This document shows positions 8,427-17,577 of a DNA stretch of 64,000 nt, one piece after another. The first letter of the stretch is position 1. Each line of letters starts with the position of its first letter. The notes under the pieces were generated by a model. That model did no database searches, was not told the origin of the DNA, and worked only from the letters and a program-made list of their open reading frames with translations. The translations under genes were made by a program, and so were the position numbers. The stretch comes from an uncultured Marinobacterium sp. (GTDB lineage: Bacteria; Pseudomonadota; Gammaproteobacteria; Pseudomonadales; Balneatricaceae): the NCBI GenBank assembly GCA_947501565.1, contig CANMWJ010000016.1:1-64000 (forward strand), in the 5' to 3' direction.

Positions 8427-9914
8427 ATGATTAAACACCCCGAATGGACTTCAATCGACGAACGTAAGGGCATAGATCCGCTGGGGATGGCAACCAGCTG
8501 CATTAACCTCTACCAAACTTTGCTGCCCGGCCTTAGCAACATCACACCCCGCATCCGACTCTATGGCTTTTATGCCTGGCTCATCGACGAGTACAGCACA
8601 CGGCATAATCCCGACCCTGAAGAATGGCGGCAACATGTCCGGCGCGCAGAAGCTTTGCTTGCACTCATTTCAGCGACCCACGGTAATGAACTGGGCATAG
8701 GCGGTGCACTTTGGGCTAATGACGCTCTGGAAAATGATGCATCGGTTATCGATTTAAGAGCCGCGACCGAAAGCGCCGAACAATACCTCAACACCCGCCG
8801 AAGTGTGTTCGCCGGTGCTTATGCGCCACAATTGAAGGTGTTGGATATTATTTGCATGGCGGAAAATCACGATATCGAACTCATTACTGAAGGCCTTGGA
8901 GCTGAGCTGGCTAGAGGGTTCCGCGAAAGTGTCGGCGAGCACAGTTCCGTGTTCATCCAAACCGTTGATCAAGGAGAGGTTGATCGAGAGACCTTACTTG
9001 TGCTTCAGTCTTTCTCACCCTCCGAAATCAATTTCGAAAACGGAGAAGTCGATAGCTATAAAGGACTGCTGTTTACAGCCGAAGATTCGACGCCTGAATC
9101 CCTCGCACGCACACAGAGCATGCGACTGCTATTGGAAGTAGGCTTATATGAAGAGGCTCACTTTTCAGTGGGCTGTGTAAGATGGCATTGGCTCAAAGCG
9201 GCTTTAGCTGAACCTAAAACCGACGATACAACCTTACGCTATTGGGCGATCTATCACTTAAATGACATGCTGCAAATAGCCTACAACAGCCTGTTTGCAC
9301 TGGCGCTGGATCGACTGGACAGCTACCCCGCCGGAGCGGCAATTGATCAGTGGATTGCCGCGGTTGTCGCAGAGTTGTTTGATGAAACTGGCACGGCATC
9401 TGATTGGGCCAGCTGGACGACGGAAAGCCAATGTCTGCTGTCGACGCTACGACAATACTTAAATCACCTGACTCGATCAGGTCTGACTCATAATGCCGAA
9501 GAAGGTTGGAAAGCGCTGACTCTCATTGCTCAAGCACTTCACCTAGGGGCAGCAATGCGTAGCGATATAGATACAGTGTTTGATGCCAATTCACATATCC
9601 ACTCTCTGGCCACTGAGATGGCGTATTTTGATAACCAGCAAAAACGGCCGCTGAAGGCAGTGATCACAGACCTGATCAACGAGCGTGTGTTACGTCAGCA
9701 CTTGGCGGTGGCCATGCGCAAGCTGAAGGATCAAGGCACTCATACCTTCTTGTTTGAGATGGAGATGGGACGTGCACGCCTACGGCGTCGAGCTGCAGTT
9801 GCTACAACCAACCCCCGCTTGGAAACTGCAATCAACTTTATTAAAGACCTCAGATTAGTGAAAGACAGCCAGCTCACGGACTTTGGTCGGGCGACACTGA
9901 AGGATTGCCCATGA
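8427..9914 (+). CDS. Hypothetical protein paired with PLD nuclease, 495 aa
   Basis: No family recognised. The protein looks all-helical and soluble. The N-terminal region reads as if it were a structural domain (IRLYGFYAWLIDEY near residue 42), and a basic arginine-rich patch (RARLRRRAA) lies near 452. The C-terminus ends in a short winged-helix-like tract. The stop overlaps the ATG of the PLD gene as ATGA, indicating tight coupling and probably a fixed complex. The 178-bp gap upstream holds no other gene. GC content is a little higher than in the channel run, so this pair may be a separate cassette. A partner or specificity subunit for the PLD protein is the simplest inference. Confidence 0.7.
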   Translation: MIKHPEWTSIDERKGIDPLGMATSCINLYQTLLPGLSNITPRIRLYGFYAWLIDEYSTRHNPDPEEWRQHVRRAEALLALISATHGNELGIGGALWANDALENDASVIDLRAATESAEQYLNTRRSVFAGAYAPQLKVLDIICMAENHDIELITEGLGAELARGFRESVGEHSSVFIQTVDQGEVDRETLLVLQSFSPSEINFENGEVDSYKGLLFTAEDSTPESLARTQSMRLLLEVGLYEEAHFSVGCVRWHWLKAALAEPKTDDTTLRYWAIYHLNDMLQIAYNSLFALALDRLDSYPAGAAIDQWIAAVVAELFDETGTASDWASWTTESQCLLSTLRQYLNHLTRSGLTHNAEEGWKALTLIAQALHLGAAMRSDIDTVFDANSHIHSLATEMAYFDNQQKRPLKAVITDLINERVLRQHLAVAMRKLKDQGTHTFLFEMEMGRARLRRRAAVATTNPRLETAINFIKDLRLVKDSQLTDFGRATLKDCP

Positions 9915-12307
9915 GATTTGCGGACGCCTTATCTCGACGTGGCTACCACACCGCGATAATCACTAGTTTCGCCTATGACCCACCGGCGTTCGATGACCTG
10001 ATTGTTTCTCGGCTGCGCAAAGCAGGCTGTCGGAATATCATCCTGATTGTCGATCAGGGCATGCTAAATCAAGCCCTGAATGAGACCTATACTCGAACGC
10101 TGGACATGGGCAATTTTTATTCCATTATCCCCGCCAGCGGGCGTCAGAATGGTGTTTTCCACCCAAAAGTAATACTTCAAATAGGCATTTCAGATGCACG
10201 TATGTTGGTGGGCTCTGCCAACATGACCTCCTCCGGCATCAGTGGAAACTACGAACTGGAGGGTGAAGTGAAGTGTGACGATAGCCTCTCCCCTGAACAA
10301 GCCATTATTGCAGCCGGGTGGGATTACCTGGCAAGTTTTCTGGATACAGCTCAAACAAGCATCATCCGACAGCTGCAACATATGCACGAACTCTCACCTT
10401 GGCTTGCCCGCGCTAGGCCAGCAGAGGGTCCCGTGACGCTGGAGGATGGACAGAAAATCGGGTTCTTCAGTCCCCAGCAAGACCAAGGCATTCTGGCTCA
10501 GTACCAACAAGCCGTGGGCGACACTAAGATTGATACCCTGACGGTCATGAGTCCTTATTGGGACAATGAACTGGAAGCGATTCGGCAGTTGGTGGCAGCC
10601 TTCCAGCCTCAACGGGTGCGCATTCTAATAGACCCTCGACGACAAATGTTCCCGGCCGCACGACCCGATCTTGACTCAGCCGTCACCGTCCATAGCCTTG
10701 CGGAATTTGCACAGCGCAGATTTGTCCACGCCAAGCTGTTTGTAGCCAGTAGCACTGAGACGGACCATATCCTGTATGGCAGCGCCAATTGCAGCCTAGC
10801 AGCATTGGATAGCCCACGCAGAGCCGGGCGTAATGAGGAAGCCTGTTTGTATCAAACAACTGAAGCGAACAGCCTGGTGGTCTACCTGGGATTGCTGGAT
10901 GTATTGGAAGAAGGCGAGCCCATAGAGTCGGTGACATTGCCAGCCCCCATCGAAGAGGAGCATCCGGAATTTGCAGGGAGTACGACCAACGATGCCGCAG
11001 GCAGTGTTGGCACATTTGAATGCAATACCGCTGTTGTTTCATGGTGGCCAGGCCAAGCCCTTCAGGGGCTTACCGTTACATTGACGCTGCTGGATGATGA
11101 GATGAACATCCACACCGTCGTTGAACAGACCGTCGACAGTGAGTGCATCACCCTCCGGCTAGCCGACGACGTGCGCATTGCCTGTGTTGATATTGATGCG
11201 GGAAATCTGGCAACTCGAAGAGCGCCGGTCAACTGGGTCAGTGGTATCCTTTACGAGGCTCGAAAGGCTAGCGGTCGGCGTTATAACGGTCTGGAAAAAG
11301 AATTGATCAACTTGCCTGCAGGTGACTTCAGGTTACTAGAGCTGCTACATAAACACGAGCTGATCCTGCCGCTTGACACAGCTGACACAACAGGTGGTCG
11401 GAAGGCAGATTCGACAGATAACCCTGTCCCAGTTAATTCGGAGCCCACTGAGTCTGAGCCAGTAAACATGTCTTATGCTGAATTCATGCAGCGTCGGCAG
11501 AGTCACAAAGGAGGCCTTGGGCGCGGGCGAAACAGCCTCTCAGGCGCGCAGGAATGTATAGAGGCTGTGTTGCTGGAGAATATGCATCGCTTGGCGCAAA
11601 AGCACGCTACGAAGGACGAAGATGACCGGGAAGAAGCCGGTGTTGATAATTCAAACACCCCGTTTCCTTACAGCATGGACATGCCGGCAACAGTCAACCA
11701 TAACACCTACGCCCGACTCAAACAGCATACGAAAAAGCGCTGCGAAAGCGCTGTTAAACACACTGCAGAGAGGATGAGAGACATTGCCGAGACAGGCAAT
11801 GTACTCACCAGCCATCACCTGTTAGAGCTACGTATATTGCTGGAAAGCCTGATGATCGCGGCTTCCCCTCACAACGGCAAAACACTAGCCGAAATGGGCG
11901 AAGAAGCCGGCTGGCAAATCTTGCCAAAATCCGGAGGAACATTAAAAGACTTAACTTGGCCATTAGCCGTCGGCCGGGCGCTCTATGCAATGTTTGGCGG
12001 CACAAAGCCTGTGTTTGAGCAATTATCCATAGACGCCTACTACGGCGACCTCTCCGACGACATGTCCATGGCGTTTGCCAGTTTTGCGTTTGCGCTGCAG
12101 CTCAGCCTGCTCGAGGCGGATGTAGGAACGCGCGGGCGACTTGAGAAGCTAAGTATTCAGTTTTACAAACTCACCGCATTGAGCCATGAAGACTGGAATG
12201 ATGAGCGAATCAGGACGCATTTCAAGCTTTTGCATGATGCGCTGATGGAGCGGCTTGGTTATGATTCAGGACGTCTCAATCAGCAGCATGAAGCGGCCAT
12301 AATATAG
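9911..12307 (+). CDS. Phospholipase D-superfamily nuclease-like protein with two HKD motifs, 798 aa
   Basis: Two half-sites of the PLD fold are visible: His84-x-Lys86 with GSAN at 101-104, and His273-x-Lys275 with GSAN at 290-293, each followed by an acidic residue (E115-L-E and E-E-A). This spacing fits the bacterial nuclease/helicase-associated PLD class rather than lipid-cleaving enzymes. The remaining 450 residues have no recognised motif; residues about 485-600 are polar and probably flexible. The ATG at 9911 overlaps the upstream stop; a TTG two codons earlier is possible. PLD nucleases occur in several defence systems (for example DISARM DrmC, which is much smaller). Role in defence is inferred from context. 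Confidence 0.78.
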   Translation: MRFADALSRRGYHTAIITSFAYDPPAFDDLIVSRLRKAGCRNIILIVDQGMLNQALNETYTRTLDMGNFYSIIPASGRQNGVFHPKVILQIGISDARMLVGSANMTSSGISGNYELEGEVKCDDSLSPEQAIIAAGWDYLASFLDTAQTSIIRQLQHMHELSPWLARARPAEGPVTLEDGQKIGFFSPQQDQGILAQYQQAVGDTKIDTLTVMSPYWDNELEAIRQLVAAFQPQRVRILIDPRRQMFPAARPDLDSAVTVHSLAEFAQRRFVHAKLFVASSTETDHILYGSANCSLAALDSPRRAGRNEEACLYQTTEANSLVVYLGLLDVLEEGEPIESVTLPAPIEEEHPEFAGSTTNDAAGSVGTFECNTAVVSWWPGQALQGLTVTLTLLDDEMNIHTVVEQTVDSECITLRLADDVRIACVDIDAGNLATRRAPVNWVSGILYEARKASGRRYNGLEKELINLPAGDFRLLELLHKHELILPLDTADTTGGRKADSTDNPVPVNSEPTESEPVNMSYAEFMQRRQSHKGGLGRGRNSLSGAQECIEAVLLENMHRLAQKHATKDEDDREEAGVDNSNTPFPYSMDMPATVNHNTYARLKQHTKKRCESAVKHTAERMRDIAETGNVLTSHHLLELRILLESLMIAASPHNGKTLAEMGEEAGWQILPKSGGTLKDLTWPLAVGRALYAMFGGTKPVFEQLSIDAYYGDLSDDMSMAFASFAFALQLSLLEADVGTRGRLEKLSIQFYKLTALSHEDWNDERIRTHFKLLHDALMERLGYDSGRLNQQHEAAII

Positions 12308-12502
12308 TTAACTTAAGTATCTTCATCAGGGGCAGGGGATAGGGCCGCATAAGACGAATTCTGGCCAAGAAATTTTGATGACGATGCAAAATTAAACTTG
12401 AGCTCGGCACCTTAAACCCACAAAGACTAATACAGCAGCCCCCTATAATGACGGGGAAATGGCGCAAGAAAGATGCGTCATGTTTCCTACGCCAATCCGA
12501 AC

Positions 12503-13483
12503 CTACGCCACCTCCAGATCTTTGGATCGCGATTCATTCACCACCGATAGAAGCTCAACGTCTACAGCTCGCCCATTGGAATCAGCGGCATTCGCAGCAC
12601 TGTTATTAGGGTACTTAGACACAGCAAAGCGCACCCGATCCCCCTTTCTGAAGCGGTGCGTCCGATGTTTACTCTGCACATTTGGCTTCGCGAAGTAATA
12701 GCAATCCTCGTTTACCTCTATGAACCCGTAGTGAGATATCCACTTAGTAACGCTCCCTTCCAAGACTTCGTTGCTACCCGCCTTTACCGCTTCATCCTTC
12801 AAACGAAAAAAGAATCGGTCATTAGTTTCACTGACAGTTTCAAAGAGATGATCATTCGCTTTGATGAGAGCTTTTAGGGTTGGAAACGAGTAACTTCTTG
12901 GATCAAACGCAGGGTCAAACCGTTTCAACTTGCTTCCCATCTCACCTAGGTAAACGGCACTCCCTTCCACTTCCGCAGCTTCATAAGACCTGATAAGTAA
13001 ATCATCGAGACAAACCTCGTCAGCCCCTTCTAGCATCACAGGCTCTTGTGACTCGGATTCTATGAGATCGGTATAAACAAAGTGGTGACAAGCCCTCCGA
13101 AGGCGCTCAGGAGTGTTTCTCTTACCAACCCCCATCACATACAACCCCTTCTCTCGAACACGTAAAGCGAGCGTGTGAAAGCCCCCATCAGACGAAACGA
13201 TGCAAACAGCATTGAGGCGAGGAGTATCCATAATTAACTCAATAGCATCCATGATCAAAGCATGGTCAGCAGCATCTTTCCCATAATTAAACTGCTGCAT
13301 GGGCCGAGCACCCGTTTCGTGCAATACATCCTTCCAACCAGATTGATGAGGCATCGTCCAGTCGGCGTACACCCTCTTCAGTGCAACATCGCCCTTTTTC
13401 TCAACCTCACGCAGAATCCCAATAAAATCCTTTGGGCTGGCATTCTCACCGTCTACCAATACAGCAAACGTTAAACTTTCCAT
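12503..13483 (-). CDS. NYN-LOTUS-cold-shock domain protein, 326 aa
   Basis: Three domains in order. A NYN/PIN-like RNase domain (about 5-140) keeps the acidic residues Asp11 (VDGEN), Asp70/Asp74 (YGKDAADH) and Asp99 (SSDGGF). A LOTUS/OST-HTH domain (about 158-228) contains the AVYLGEMGSKL and FDPRSYSFPTL signatures. A C-terminal cold-shock-like OB fold (about 241-312) has YGFIEVN and GDRVRFAV. The expected activity is cleavage of structured RNA, with the other domains binding nucleic acid. AAGGAG lies 7 nt before the ATG. It faces the PLD gene tail to tail and stands alone on the minus strand. LabA-like NYN proteins are common, but the three-domain form is not. Confidence 0.85.
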   Translation of the reverse strand: MESLTFAVLVDGENASPKDFIGILREVEKKGDVALKRVYADWTMPHQSGWKDVLHETGARPMQQFNYGKDAADHALIMDAIELIMDTPRLNAVCIVSSDGGFHTLALRVREKGLYVMGVGKRNTPERLRRACHHFVYTDLIESESQEPVMLEGADEVCLDDLLIRSYEAAEVEGSAVYLGEMGSKLKRFDPAFDPRSYSFPTLKALIKANDHLFETVSETNDRFFFRLKDEAVKAGSNEVLEGSVTKWISHYGFIEVNEDCYYFAKPNVQSKHRTHRFRKGDRVRFAVSKYPNNSAANAADSNGRAVDVELLSVVNESRSKDLEVA

Positions 13484-13974
13484 TCATCACTCCTTGATCA
13501 TCGGGCTGAATCGTAACAGCCTCCACTTCCACACTTCCGACACCTGTGTTCGTTCACACTTCAAGTAGGAAACGGCTACCTATCAAGACCCTGGGAGCAC
13601 CGTTCCCACGCCCCGGCCCGACATGTATAAGCGTAGAACCCCTGTAACACTGGTTAACTCAATCAATCTTCCATAGAAATACAACTGTATCACCATAAAG
13701 GGTATCCGTGATCACCCCTTACCTATTGAAATGAGGAATCTAGCAGGAAGCTTCTTTACACGTTCCCCAATAGAGAAATACCACCATAGCCGTAAACCAG
13801 AGATCATAGGCAATTGAAGACCATAGACTTTTGCAAACAGCCTAATCTGTGAAGTCTCTAAGCAATTATCTCAAGGTAATTGCCTTTACTTGAGACGCCC
13901 ATCAAACTAACAACTTCCCGCTAGACATATGTAAAGACCACTCAAAACCTATTCATCGTTCGAAAGGATCTCGA
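13484..13974. other. 491-bp intergenic region without a visible gene
   Basis: Region between two divergent genes. It holds a degenerate copy of the TTCCCC-type palindrome (about 13763-13777) and a short inverted repeat, GCAATTA then TAATTGC, at about 13862-13883. No open frame with a ribosome site was found on either strand. Confidence 0.5.
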
Positions 13975-15075
13975 ATGCCCGATTCAAAGCACCTTTTTTT
14001 CCCGAACCTCAATCTTTTCCAAGAGATGACGGGAAGACCACTCGGGGTTGGAATGATCAAGTATGCCGCCAGCTGGTCAGATCACGCAGTATCCCTCGAC
14101 CTAGACGACAAGACGATTCGCAAGCTCATTAAAGGCGAGCGCGTTACCCGGAAAACCCTGAACAAATTCACTCACTTTCTTTCAAGACGTGTCGGTACTG
14201 ACAATCCATTAGAGGAACTGGCTCCAGATAGGGACATGCTGATAAACCATGCTATTTGGCATGTCCACTTTGGTGCGATCAGTCTTACCGAAGGTGAGGA
14301 GCAATGCACCTTTCTAAAAGTCGGTCGACACTTGCTGGATTGTGAAATTCTTTTAGCGAATCAACTCCAAAAGCTGCCAACTAACAACATCAAGAATTTA
14401 TATATCGTATTCAACTCTCCTTATGGTAAGTATCTACTAGCTGACACTGCGCAAACCACCAGCACCCCGTTAGAAAGCCACATAAACCAACCTGCAGAGG
14501 AGCTGGTACAGAATGAATCTGCTCTACGTGAAACAATGATAAGCGGCATGATCAGCCTTCAGATGTGCTTATTAGCAGCACGTGAGATTGATCTGCAACG
14601 ATACCTCTTATCAGATGGACCTAAAGAAAGCTGGCTCGCTAGGTTTCTACCTCAGTTAGATTCAGAAGACGAACTAATCCAGCCACTCAGAACCTTGTTT
14701 GAACACTGGAAAGAGATCTACCAAATCCAAAGTTGGGAAAAGCTAGCCACGTCAATGCCGACACTATTCGGCACCTCAATAAACAACCGCACACGTAAAC
14801 TCTACTCATGGATGGACGGTAGCTATACGCCTGACGAAGATATAGATGGCACTGCTCAGTGGATTCAAGCACTTCAGCATGAAGGGATAGAAGACCGCCA
14901 CCGTGATTGCGAAATTCAACTCTACTCGTACATTTACGTCTGTAACTTTCAGCGGATATTACAGGTTCTGTCAGTGTACGGAGGAGTACAACAGAATGCT
15001 CTGATCGCAGCGTTTTCCAGCTATCAACGTCACTTTCAGAGCATCCTTGATGACGAACTACCTATTACTGATTAG
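13975..15075 (+). CDS. Hypothetical protein with possible XRE-like N-terminal HTH, 366 aa
   Basis: I do not recognise the family. Residues about 40-75 resemble a Cro/XRE helix pair (KTIRKLIKGERVTRKTL), which would give DNA binding. The remaining 290 residues are helical with no catalytic motif or membrane segment. GAAAGG lies about 9 nt before the ATG. The 3' end overlaps the convergent 49-aa gene by 11 bp. Codon use is like the rest of the island. A regulator with a sensory C-terminus is one possibility. Confidence 0.65.
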   Translation: MPDSKHLFFPNLNLFQEMTGRPLGVGMIKYAASWSDHAVSLDLDDKTIRKLIKGERVTRKTLNKFTHFLSRRVGTDNPLEELAPDRDMLINHAIWHVHFGAISLTEGEEQCTFLKVGRHLLDCEILLANQLQKLPTNNIKNLYIVFNSPYGKYLLADTAQTTSTPLESHINQPAEELVQNESALRETMISGMISLQMCLLAAREIDLQRYLLSDGPKESWLARFLPQLDSEDELIQPLRTLFEHWKEIYQIQSWEKLATSMPTLFGTSINNRTRKLYSWMDGSYTPDEDIDGTAQWIQALQHEGIEDRHRDCEIQLYSYIYVCNFQRILQVLSVYGGVQQNALIAAFSSYQRHFQSILDDELPITD

Positions 15076-15214
15076 GGTCCATCTGAATCGCTCGGTTATG
15101 CTGAACCGCGGCGTATTCTTTGTTAACGCCAGGTGTGCGTTTGTTAGCGTTCTTCTGGTTCGTTTTATGATTAGCTTGCGATTTCGTCAGCGTTTTATTG
15201 GATTTCTTAGTCAT
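15065..15214 (-). CDS. Small hydrophilic protein, 49 aa
   Basis: A small gene read on the minus strand. The product is very rich in Asn, Gln, Lys and Thr with no hydrophobic core: it starts MTKKSNKTLTKSQANHK and ends AIQMDPNQ. Its pattern (ANxxTNQKN, then TPGVNKEY, then a final MDPNQ) recalls small conserved proteins seen in many proteobacteria whose function I do not know. GGAG sits 7 nt before the ATG, which supports translation. It overlaps the 3' end of the convergent 366-aa gene by 11 bp. The composition suggests an intrinsically disordered protein. Confidence 0.7.
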   Translation of the reverse strand: MTKKSNKTLTKSQANHKTNQKNANKRTPGVNKEYAAVQHNRAIQMDPNQ

Positions 15215-15479
15215 GAGATTACTCCGGTTTCAAAGTTAACGATTGGCTTGCAAGCACGACTAATTTTCACTGACGAGAGCGTAGAAAAATACTGATGTGA
15301 GGCGGGAATTTCTAAGCGAGGCCTGGCCTTAGACAGGCAACAGATGTTGCACGAAGTCACTTAATCTCTGGAACGGCACTTAGAATATTGAAGATCAATC
15401 CATCTACCAGCTAGTGCTCCCTTACAATCCCAGGCATGCGTTGAAAAATGCATGTGCATATTGCTGGATAATCAGTCCT

Positions 15480-15932
15480 ATGAAACTCATAACAAACATC
15501 TCAGATACCAGTCACAGGCATAGACTTGTAGAGTTAATCTCAACAGCGGACAAAATCGTACTTTGTTCCGGTTGGATCAATCCCAAAGGCCTTAAAACCA
15601 TTCTTAATCCACTTAAATCAGCTCTAGAGAGAGGAGCCGACGTAAGGATTTACACGAATAAGAAACACACGCCCAAAAGATGCATCAACACACTATCAAG
15701 AGCTGGTATTAACCACAAAATCGTAGATAACGAAACCAAGTACCTACATTCTAAAATTTTCTATTTCACTGAAGGGAAAAGTTACACAGTACTGATAGGG
15801 TCAGCAAACCTGACATACGGTGGTCTCGTGGATAACGAAGAGCTATCTGTCGAAACCACAGGCCTGTTACAGAGTGTGGAACATCAAAGGCTATATGAGC
15901 ATATCAAGTTTCTAGAGAGCTACATGGTCTGA
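15480..15932 (+). CDS. Single-HKD phospholipase D-family protein, 150 aa
   Basis: One PLD half-domain: the HKD signature is in YLHSKIFYF (His-x-Lys) followed by IGSANLTYGG and the acidic NEELSVE. Small single-motif members act as dimers, one motif from each chain, as in Nuc and type-IIS BfiI-like nucleases. The start at 15480 (MKLITN) begins at the conserved fold; a longer in-frame start at 15414 exists. The ribosome site is weak. It stands alone on the plus strand between a 49-aa gene and the NucS-like nuclease gene. Nuclease activity is likely but not proven. Confidence 0.75.
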   Translation: MKLITNISDTSHRHRLVELISTADKIVLCSGWINPKGLKTILNPLKSALERGADVRIYTNKKHTPKRCINTLSRAGINHKIVDNETKYLHSKIFYFTEGKSYTVLIGSANLTYGGLVDNEELSVETTGLLQSVEHQRLYEHIKFLESYMV

Positions 15933-15967
15933 ATGCCAAGCGCTAGACGGTACGTCACGATCCTCAC

Positions 15968-15981
15968 TTCCCTATAGGGAA
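15968..15981. promoter_or_regulatory. Perfect 14-bp palindrome TTCCCTATAGGGAA
   Basis: It lies 36 bp after the small PLD gene and 81 bp before the end of the convergent nuclease gene, so it is not an obvious promoter operator. It is related to the palindrome at 3495-3507. Function unknown. Confidence 0.3.
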
Positions 15982-16061
15982 ACCATGTGATGATGCAAAC
16001 ACTGAGATGACGGCCATCCTATGCTGCGCACGTACGCACCGAGGCAGCTATGAATCTGTAG

Positions 16062-17078
16062 TCATTCAATGTCATATGAAAGCTTGGGAAACCGTTCGGA
16101 CATACGGTCGATAAATCCATTAATATTTCCGATCCCCCAGTTTCTTGCGACATAGTACCCAACGCCTTCGTACACTATTTCAGGCTCTCCTGATACCCGA
16201 TATCTACTGTATTTCCGTTCATTATCAGTAACCTCGTCTTCTCTCTTCAGGAGTCGGAAATTACAGGACGTGTCTTCTCGTAAGAACTCCAGTGACTCAG
16301 TATTCATAAGTCCCGCTTGCTCAACCGCCAGGACAGTATTTATCCCAATATCAGATTTCTTAAATCTGGACTTGAAGATCTCACCATCAATAGACAGCGT
16401 AAGAACAGAGCGATCCTTAGTGCTAGCTCTAGAGCCCCTTTCCTCCCTGCGTTTCTGGCGCACCTCGACCTGATAACCCTCGGCCTCAGGCAAGGGGATT
16501 ATTTGCTCCGCATTAAGGAGCAGCTGCTCTCCTGACCGATAAAGACCTAACCTGACACAAGTAATGTCCAGATCCCGTTCGTTCAGCCAAAGAACAGAGG
16601 TAGTAATCTCCTTAGAGAAATCACCTGCTGCCAGAATTATTCTTACATTCTGGCCAAAATTATCTTCCTGGGGACGATCCCAGCCAAGAAACTCTAACAA
16701 AGAAGATTCAGCATCAAGCTCAGTCCCATTCGCTTCCAGATACCTACGATAAGCAAATACAGCATGATCCCATGTCATATTGGCCACCATAGAAGCATAC
16801 CTAATCGCCTGTAACTCCATATGCCCACCATCACCAGTACGCTTCAACTCGATAACGACCAAGTTTGCATCCTTATCGACAGCCAACAAATCAATCCGAC
16901 GATTAGAATCAGCAAAATCACCGAACTCTTCAGCAATCACCAACGTATCTGGACTAATTACAGAGATATTTTGCTTTAACAGCCGTTGAAGATCCTGACG
17001 TTCCCGAAGGTTCTCATCCTGAAAGCTAGTGTTAGATAACCGAACGAGTGACGAAGAAGTAAGCTGGTAGAGAGGCAT
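16062..17078 (-). CDS. NucS/RecB-like endonuclease (PD-(D/E)XK), 338 aa
   Basis: The PD-(D/E)XK nuclease core is clear: Asp63 in RRIDLLAVD, then Glu77-x-Lys79 in VVIELKR, followed by a helix with Gln90 (ELQAIRYA). This arrangement matches the DUF91/NucS and related endonuclease NucS-type domain (about 25-150). The C-terminal half (about 200-338) has no recognised domain; it may bind DNA. I chose the second ATG (17078) because AAGGA is 6 nt upstream; the first ATG directly abuts it. It is the last cargo gene before the tRNA fragment. Substrate unknown; cleavage of foreign or branched DNA is inferred. Confidence 0.82.
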   Translation of the reverse strand: MPLYQLTSSSLVRLSNTSFQDENLRERQDLQRLLKQNISVISPDTLVIAEEFGDFADSNRRIDLLAVDKDANLVVIELKRTGDGGHMELQAIRYASMVANMTWDHAVFAYRRYLEANGTELDAESSLLEFLGWDRPQEDNFGQNVRIILAAGDFSKEITTSVLWLNERDLDITCVRLGLYRSGEQLLLNAEQIIPLPEAEGYQVEVRQKRREERGSRASTKDRSVLTLSIDGEIFKSRFKKSDIGINTVLAVEQAGLMNTESLEFLREDTSCNFRLLKREDEVTDNERKYSRYRVSGEPEIVYEGVGYYVARNWGIGNINGFIDRMSERFPKLSYDIE

Positions 17079-17252
17079 GAGCATTCCTTGCGAAGTCTAT
17101 AACTGGCGTTAAGTATAAGCCTATCTGTGCGAGATCTGTGCGTCTGGAAAGGCAAAAAGAAGCAACTCCATCCAAGTCCAGGACCATAATGACCAAGATT
17201 TCAGGCTACTAGATCCAACTTCATACAACGCCAGAAAACAGCCTTCCCAGTA

Positions 17253-17307
17253 TTCAAAATCCCCCGCCTTAACGGGTGTGCCGGTTCGAGTCCGGCCGCT
17301 GGTACCA
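17253..17307 (+). pseudogene. 3' fragment of tRNA-Leu(CAA): right attachment site of the island
   Basis: The 55 bases begin in the anticodon loop (TTCAAAA) and include the 3' anticodon strand, variable arm, TPsiC arm (GTGCCGGTTCGAGTCCGG), 3' acceptor strand and encoded CCA. No 5' half precedes it: the five bases upstream of the loop do not pair with the TCCCC strand. This is the usual scar of an integrase that recombines inside a tRNA gene. A terminator follows at 17343. The whole tRNA gene should be at the other island end, outside this window. Confidence 0.85.
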
Positions 17308-17342
17308 TCGACTCTCTCATAGCGATGAAGAGTCAATAAGAT

Positions 17343-17375
17343 AATCGAGCGCTTAGTAAAGCCCTCGATTTTTTT
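17343..17375 (+). terminator. Rho-independent terminator, probably native to the tRNA-Leu transcript
   Basis: Stem AATCGAG then GCTT pairs with AAGC then CTCGATT, with one internal mismatch and a 4-nt loop, followed by seven T. Its position 36 bp after the tRNA fragment suggests that it ended the tRNA transcript before integration. Confidence 0.8.
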
Positions 17376-17577
17376 ATGCCTGTAATTTACTCCTAAAGCT
17401 CAATCAGAGCTTTCCAGAACATCTCTCTAGCAGTTTTCTGATACCCCGATCCAACACTTACGTTCAGGCCTCCAACAGGCTACTCATGATGGAGGTGAAG
17501 TATTTGTTCTGATCGGCAATCTGATTAACGACACCAACCAGAGTGATAAATAGGCACGGCTCCATGGTGTGACAGTG

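Noticed and set aside
15047-15295. 82-codon plus-strand open frame after the 366-aa gene
   Set aside because: It is opposite the 49-aa gene, which has a clear ribosome site, and its own product has no supporting feature.
17121-17336. 71-codon open frame on the minus strand across the tRNA fragment
   Set aside because: Its C-terminal half is the reverse complement of the tRNA-Leu piece; no ribosome site. A known type of false gene.
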